Shown one piece after another: positions 24,730-27,464 of a stretch of 27,464 nt of DNA (its first letter is position 1; each line of letters begins with the position of its first letter). Source of the DNA: an uncultured Clostridium sp. (GTDB lineage: Bacteria; Bacillota; Clostridia; TANB77; CAG-508). The translations under genes and the position numbers were made by a program. The notes under the pieces are model-generated. The model did no database searches. It worked only from the letters and a program-made list of their open reading frames with translations, and was not told where the DNA came from. The stretch spans positions 1 to 27,464 of the forward strand of contig CAJMJN010000022.1 of NCBI GenBank assembly GCA_905213875.1. Reading direction: 5' to 3'.

Positions 24730-24756
24730 GGCAAAAAACTGAAAGGAATGAGTACA

Positions 24757-26649
24757 ATGCAAATAAAAAAAGCGATAATCGAAAATTTCAAATCAATAAC
24801 AAATGAAGAAATAGATTTTACACATGATTGTAAAATATTTGTTGGTCTAAGTGAAAGTGGTAAAACTAATTTATTATTAGCATTGAGCGCTTTAGACACA
24901 ACATTTACTTTAAATAAGACTTTCATAAAAGAAGGAACAAAAACAAGTGAACCATCATTAATAGAATATGATCTTTCTTTAGATAAAAAAGAAAAAGAAA
25001 CAATTATTCAAGATATTTTAAAAGATATATATTCAACAAATAATAAAAATATTATTTTGCAAGAAGATACTAAAATACCAGTAGAAACTTTTATTAATTA
25101 TGATATTTGCTATGAAATTGATATAAGAACTAATACAAGAACTTATAAATATTTTTCATATGATAATAGTCATAATTATACTATAAATCCTAACTATGCT
25201 TTTGTAAATAGTTCTACTTGGCCAATAAAAGTTACTAATAAAAAAACAAAAGAACAAGTTAGTGTTACAAAAAAAGTACTAATAAATTTAACTGAATTTG
25301 ATATTCCAGAGACTAATATTAAAACTATAAAAGATGCAGAAGAGTTATATGATTTTTTTGAAAATAAAATATTATCTTTTTCTAAAAATGCTAGTTTACC
25401 AAAAACATTGTTTTGGAAATATGATGAAAGTACTATCTTACCTTCAGAAGTATCAATTATTTCATTTTCATCAAATCCTCGTTTTAACCTTCCATTATAT
25501 TATATTTTTAAATTAAGTAATATAGACAATATTTATACTCAATACAAAGAGTGTAAAGAGATGAGTGAAACAGCTTTTCAGAATATTTTGGATGAAGTTA
25601 GTAAAAATTTAAATAAATATTTAAAAAAAGTTTGGAAATCTATGTCTAATGTTAATATTCAACTAGATGAATATGTTGACAAGATAAGAATTAGAATTGT
25701 TGATGCAAAAAATAAATATGTATTACAAGACAGAAGTGACGGATTTAAAAGATTAATAACATGTATGATTATGCTATCTATAAAAAATGAAAATAATTTA
25801 TTAAATAACAATTTAATATTAATAGATGAACCAAATTCTCAAATAGATATTCCAGGACAAAAATATCTAATGAGTGAATTAATTAAAATTGGTAAAAATA
25901 ACTATGTATTTTATTCAACACATTCTGATTCAATGATTGATACTAATAATATCGAACGACATTATATAGTAAGCAAAGAAAATGAATCAACTACTATAGA
26001 AATAGCAACAGAAGAAAACTATGACAATGCTGCAGCACTATATCAAGCATTAGGAATGAACATATACAAAGTAATAAATCCAAACAATTTGGTATTTGAA
26101 GGATGGACAGATACTCATTTGTTAGATATTGTTGTTTCGTCTGATAAAACTTATAAAAAGTCTTTTAATTCAATAGGTGTAACTCATGTTGGTGGAGCAA
26201 AGAATTTCAAATCATTTGCAAGATATTGGGGACTACTTTCAAGAAATTATATAATTATTGCAGATAATGATGAACCAGCTAACAGAGAGAAGAAAATCTT
26301 TGAAGAAGAGCATTATGATGGAAAATGGTTTACATATGCTGATTTTGTATTAACCAAAACTGTTGTTACAGCAGAAGATTTTTTAAAAAATGAATATATT
26401 ATAAAAATTGCTAATAATTTTTCAAAAGCTAATAATTTTATTAACCAAATTAGTTCAGAAAAGCTTGAGAATGATGGTAAAATGGATACAATTTCTCAAT
26501 GGATTTCTAGCAATGTTTCGAAAGAAAAAAGTAAAGAATTAGAAAAAGAGTTTAAAAAAATACTGTTTAATTCTTTAATCAAAAAAGATATTGAAATTAA
26601 ATTATATAAAGAATTTATTTGCAATCTTTTAAAACAATTAGAAAAATAA
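24757..26649 (+). CDS. OLD-family ATPase-TOPRIM nuclease, stand-alone
   Basis: The OLD (overcoming lysogenisation defect) family joins an ABC/SMC-type ATPase to a metal-dependent TOPRIM nuclease; members include phage P2 Old and Gabija GajA, acting against phage DNA. In this 630-residue protein: IKKAIIENFKSI opening strand, Walker A GLSESGKT (30-37), signature-like DRSDGFKR (about 325-332), Walker B LILIDEP (353-359), H-loop STHSDS (387-392), then TOPRIM with VFEGWTD (Glu448) and ADND (Asp503, Asp505), and a helical C-terminus. No UvrD-like GajB, reverse transcriptase or other partner is adjacent on this strand, so it fits the stand-alone class 1. An ATG at 24748 abuts AAAGGA; the ATG at 24757, 9 nt downstream, is preferred. 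Very AT-rich codon use, unlike its two neighbours. Confidence 0.88.
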   Translation: MQIKKAIIENFKSITNEEIDFTHDCKIFVGLSESGKTNLLLALSALDTTFTLNKTFIKEGTKTSEPSLIEYDLSLDKKEKETIIQDILKDIYSTNNKNIILQEDTKIPVETFINYDICYEIDIRTNTRTYKYFSYDNSHNYTINPNYAFVNSSTWPIKVTNKKTKEQVSVTKKVLINLTEFDIPETNIKTIKDAEELYDFFENKILSFSKNASLPKTLFWKYDESTILPSEVSIISFSSNPRFNLPLYYIFKLSNIDNIYTQYKECKEMSETAFQNILDEVSKNLNKYLKKVWKSMSNVNIQLDEYVDKIRIRIVDAKNKYVLQDRSDGFKRLITCMIMLSIKNENNLLNNNLILIDEPNSQIDIPGQKYLMSELIKIGKNNYVFYSTHSDSMIDTNNIERHYIVSKENESTTIEIATEENYDNAAALYQALGMNIYKVINPNNLVFEGWTDTHLLDIVVSSDKTYKKSFNSIGVTHVGGAKNFKSFARYWGLLSRNYIIIADNDEPANREKKIFEEEHYDGKWFTYADFVLTKTVVTAEDFLKNEYIIKIANNFSKANNFINQISSEKLENDGKMDTISQWISSNVSKEKSKELEKEFKKILFNSLIKKDIEIKLYKEFICNLLKQLEK

Positions 26650-26664
26650 TTTTTAACTCAAGTA

Positions 26665-26699
26665 AAAAGCCATTATCACGTAAAATGATAATGGCTTTT
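26665..26699. terminator. bidirectional terminator, OLD gene / unknown gene B
   Basis: AAAAGCCATTATCA (26665-26678) pairs perfectly with TGATAATGGCTTTT (26686-26699), with T-rich ends on both strands. It ends both convergent genes. Confidence 0.9.
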
Positions 26700-26702
26700 C
26701 GC

Positions 26703-27251
26703 TTAATTAAGTATCACATATTCAAGATGCATAACATCTTTAATAAGAATGGAGACATGTGTTTTATCTTCCTTCTTTGATACTTCGAGCTTAACAAAGC
26801 TTCCATTTACAGTAAGTTGGTTATCAGTAAGAGTTACATTTTTACATTTTACAGGCTGTAAAATGAATTCTTCTGTAAACAACAATACTGCCATAATCAA
26901 ATCGATACGCCGTATTTCAACGAACTCATCCCAAGAACACATATTCAATCCTTCATACTCTTTGGATTGCTCTTTGGTTATTGTGTCAAAGCGCAGTTCT
27001 TCGTGATGAGGGATTAAATTTGCAAGAGCCTGATAAACATATTCCACTTTTTCAAAAACCAAAAACTTAGATTTGTAGAAGTTTGGCTTTTTCAACTTGG
27101 CATACATTTTATGAATTGCTTTTGTTGCATTAGGAAAATCTTCTTTGATATTGTCGTACATAGACATCATGTCAGTACCCCACCATTCATAAGTGGACTT
27201 AATACATTCTGCCATTGTCCATACATAGAAATCCTTGTCTTTTTTACTCAT
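26703..27251 (-). CDS. unknown protein of 182 residues (accessory module, gene B)
   Basis: I do not recognise this protein. It has no signal peptide or obvious membrane helix. The N-terminal half is helical and rich in Trp, Tyr and Lys (FYVWTMAECIKSTYEWWG, then KMYAKLKKPNFYKSK); the middle contains CSWDEFVEIRRIDLIMAVLLF; the C-terminus looks beta-rich (VTLTDNQLTVNGSFVKLEV). It shows no similarity that I can see to the 126-residue gene A product. Start ATG 27251 is preceded by AGGAGG at 7 nt. Codon use is richer in C/G endings than in the OLD gene or the core genes. It converges on the OLD gene with 53 bp between stops and shares gene A's control region. Confidence 0.82.
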   Translation of the reverse strand: MSKKDKDFYVWTMAECIKSTYEWWGTDMMSMYDNIKEDFPNATKAIHKMYAKLKKPNFYKSKFLVFEKVEYVYQALANLIPHHEELRFDTITKEQSKEYEGLNMCSWDEFVEIRRIDLIMAVLLFTEEFILQPVKCKNVTLTDNQLTVNGSFVKLEVSKKEDKTHVSILIKDVMHLEYVILN

Positions 27252-27258
27252 TCAAATA

Positions 27259-27368
27259 CCTCCTAACAATTGTTTTACGAGATTTAAAACCTGCTATTCT
27301 TATTATAGTTCGCATAGCTACGAATGATTACAAATGTTATTTTACCACAATTTACATAATTTTTCAAC
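27259..27368 (-). repeat. duplicated control region, copy B
   Basis: Matches copy A in three blocks: 27259-27281 (leader and ribosome-binding site, one difference), 27288-27325 (38 bp, identical) and 27350-27368 (19 bp, identical). Block spacing differs by only one or two bases between copies. Confidence 0.9.
27302..27333 (-). promoter_or_regulatory. promoter of gene B with inverted repeat in a 20-bp spacer
   Basis: Minus strand: TTGTAA (27333-27328), 20-bp spacer, TATAAT (27307-27302), with TTCG-N8-CGAA at 27324-27309. Same geometry as copy A although the -35 bases differ. Confidence 0.6.
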
Positions 27369-27376
27369 AAATTAAA

Positions 27377-27464
27377 CTAATTTATGCTATTAAACAAATA
27401 TAATGCAACTTTATTTTGTTCTGTTGTTTCCATTTCCATAAGTTTAGCCATTGCAAACATTACA
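27377..27464 (-). CDS. C-terminal end of an unidentified gene, cut by the window edge
   Basis: An open frame enters from the right edge and ends with TAG at 27379-27377; its last residues read MAKLMEMETTEQNKVALYLF followed by NSIN. The amphipathic helix-like, Glu/Lys-containing sequence looks like real protein, and the stop lies just 8 bp before the copy B control region. Only 29 codons are visible, so neither identity nor reality is certain. Confidence 0.4.
   Translation of the reverse strand, partial: VMFAMAKLMEMETTEQNKVALYLFNSIN

Noticed and set aside
24757..26649. Gabija (GajAB), retron or PARIS-type defence system
   Set aside because: The OLD protein fits the nuclease part, but no UvrD-like helicase, reverse transcriptase or separate TOPRIM partner is next to it; gene B on the opposite strand is not a helicase.

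Overview
The window is a stretch of chromosome from a very AT-rich, low-GC Gram-positive bacterium of the Clostridia type. Support for this: strong AGGAGG-type ribosome-binding sites, sigma-A promoters of the TTGACA-N17-TATAAT type, a CIRCE-controlled groESL operon, FeoA/FeoB, the short (A-domain-less) FtsY, cytoplasmic amylase and a UPF0182 membrane protein. TGA is read as stop and TGG as Trp, so the genetic code is standard bacterial. The species cannot be told from the sequence alone; an uncultured gut clostridium is a reasonable guess.

Layout. 1-1566, minus strand: the 5' part of tRNA-Leu(TAA), a CarD-type transcription factor and a dUTPase. 1600-3950: feoA and feoB on plus, with feoB broken by two single-base insertions, followed directly by the 3' half of a tRNA gene (an integration scar). 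4182-7365: a divergent pair, a NUDIX hydrolase (minus) and an MgtA-like P-type ATPase (plus). 7619-12653, minus: a cytoplasmic alpha-amylase and dnaE, 22 bp apart. 12728-14907, plus: a hot-dog thioesterase with a structured leader, then a zinc-ribbon protein and tyrS in one operon. 15043-18885, minus: ftsY and a UPF0182 protein. 19101-19176: tRNA-Thr(CGT). 19269-21306, minus: groES-groEL under CIRCE. 21449-23911, plus: an RluA-type pseudouridine synthase with a leaderless start, and a PIN-PhoH protein whose PIN active site is degenerate.

From about 23980 to the end the character changes to an accessory module: a stand-alone OLD-family ATPase-TOPRIM nuclease (plus) lies between two unrelated minus-strand genes of unknown function. 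The two unknown genes use more G/C-ending codons than the core genes, and they share a nearly identical upstream control region: an inverted repeat in a 20-bp promoter spacer, and a common leader with the ribosome-binding site. This is the best candidate for an undescribed system (possibly phage defence), but its function is inference.

Most transcription units end in clear bidirectional hairpin terminators, which delimit the operons well. The core genes are housekeeping: replication (dnaE, dut), translation and RNA modification (tyrS, tRNAs, rluA-like), protein folding and export (groESL, ftsY), metal transport (feo, mgtA-like) and glycogen/maltodextrin use (amylase). No stretch longer than 300 bases lacks a gene; the longest gaps (3950-4181, 7366-7618, 18886-19100, 23977-24185) hold terminators, promoters or nothing recognisable.
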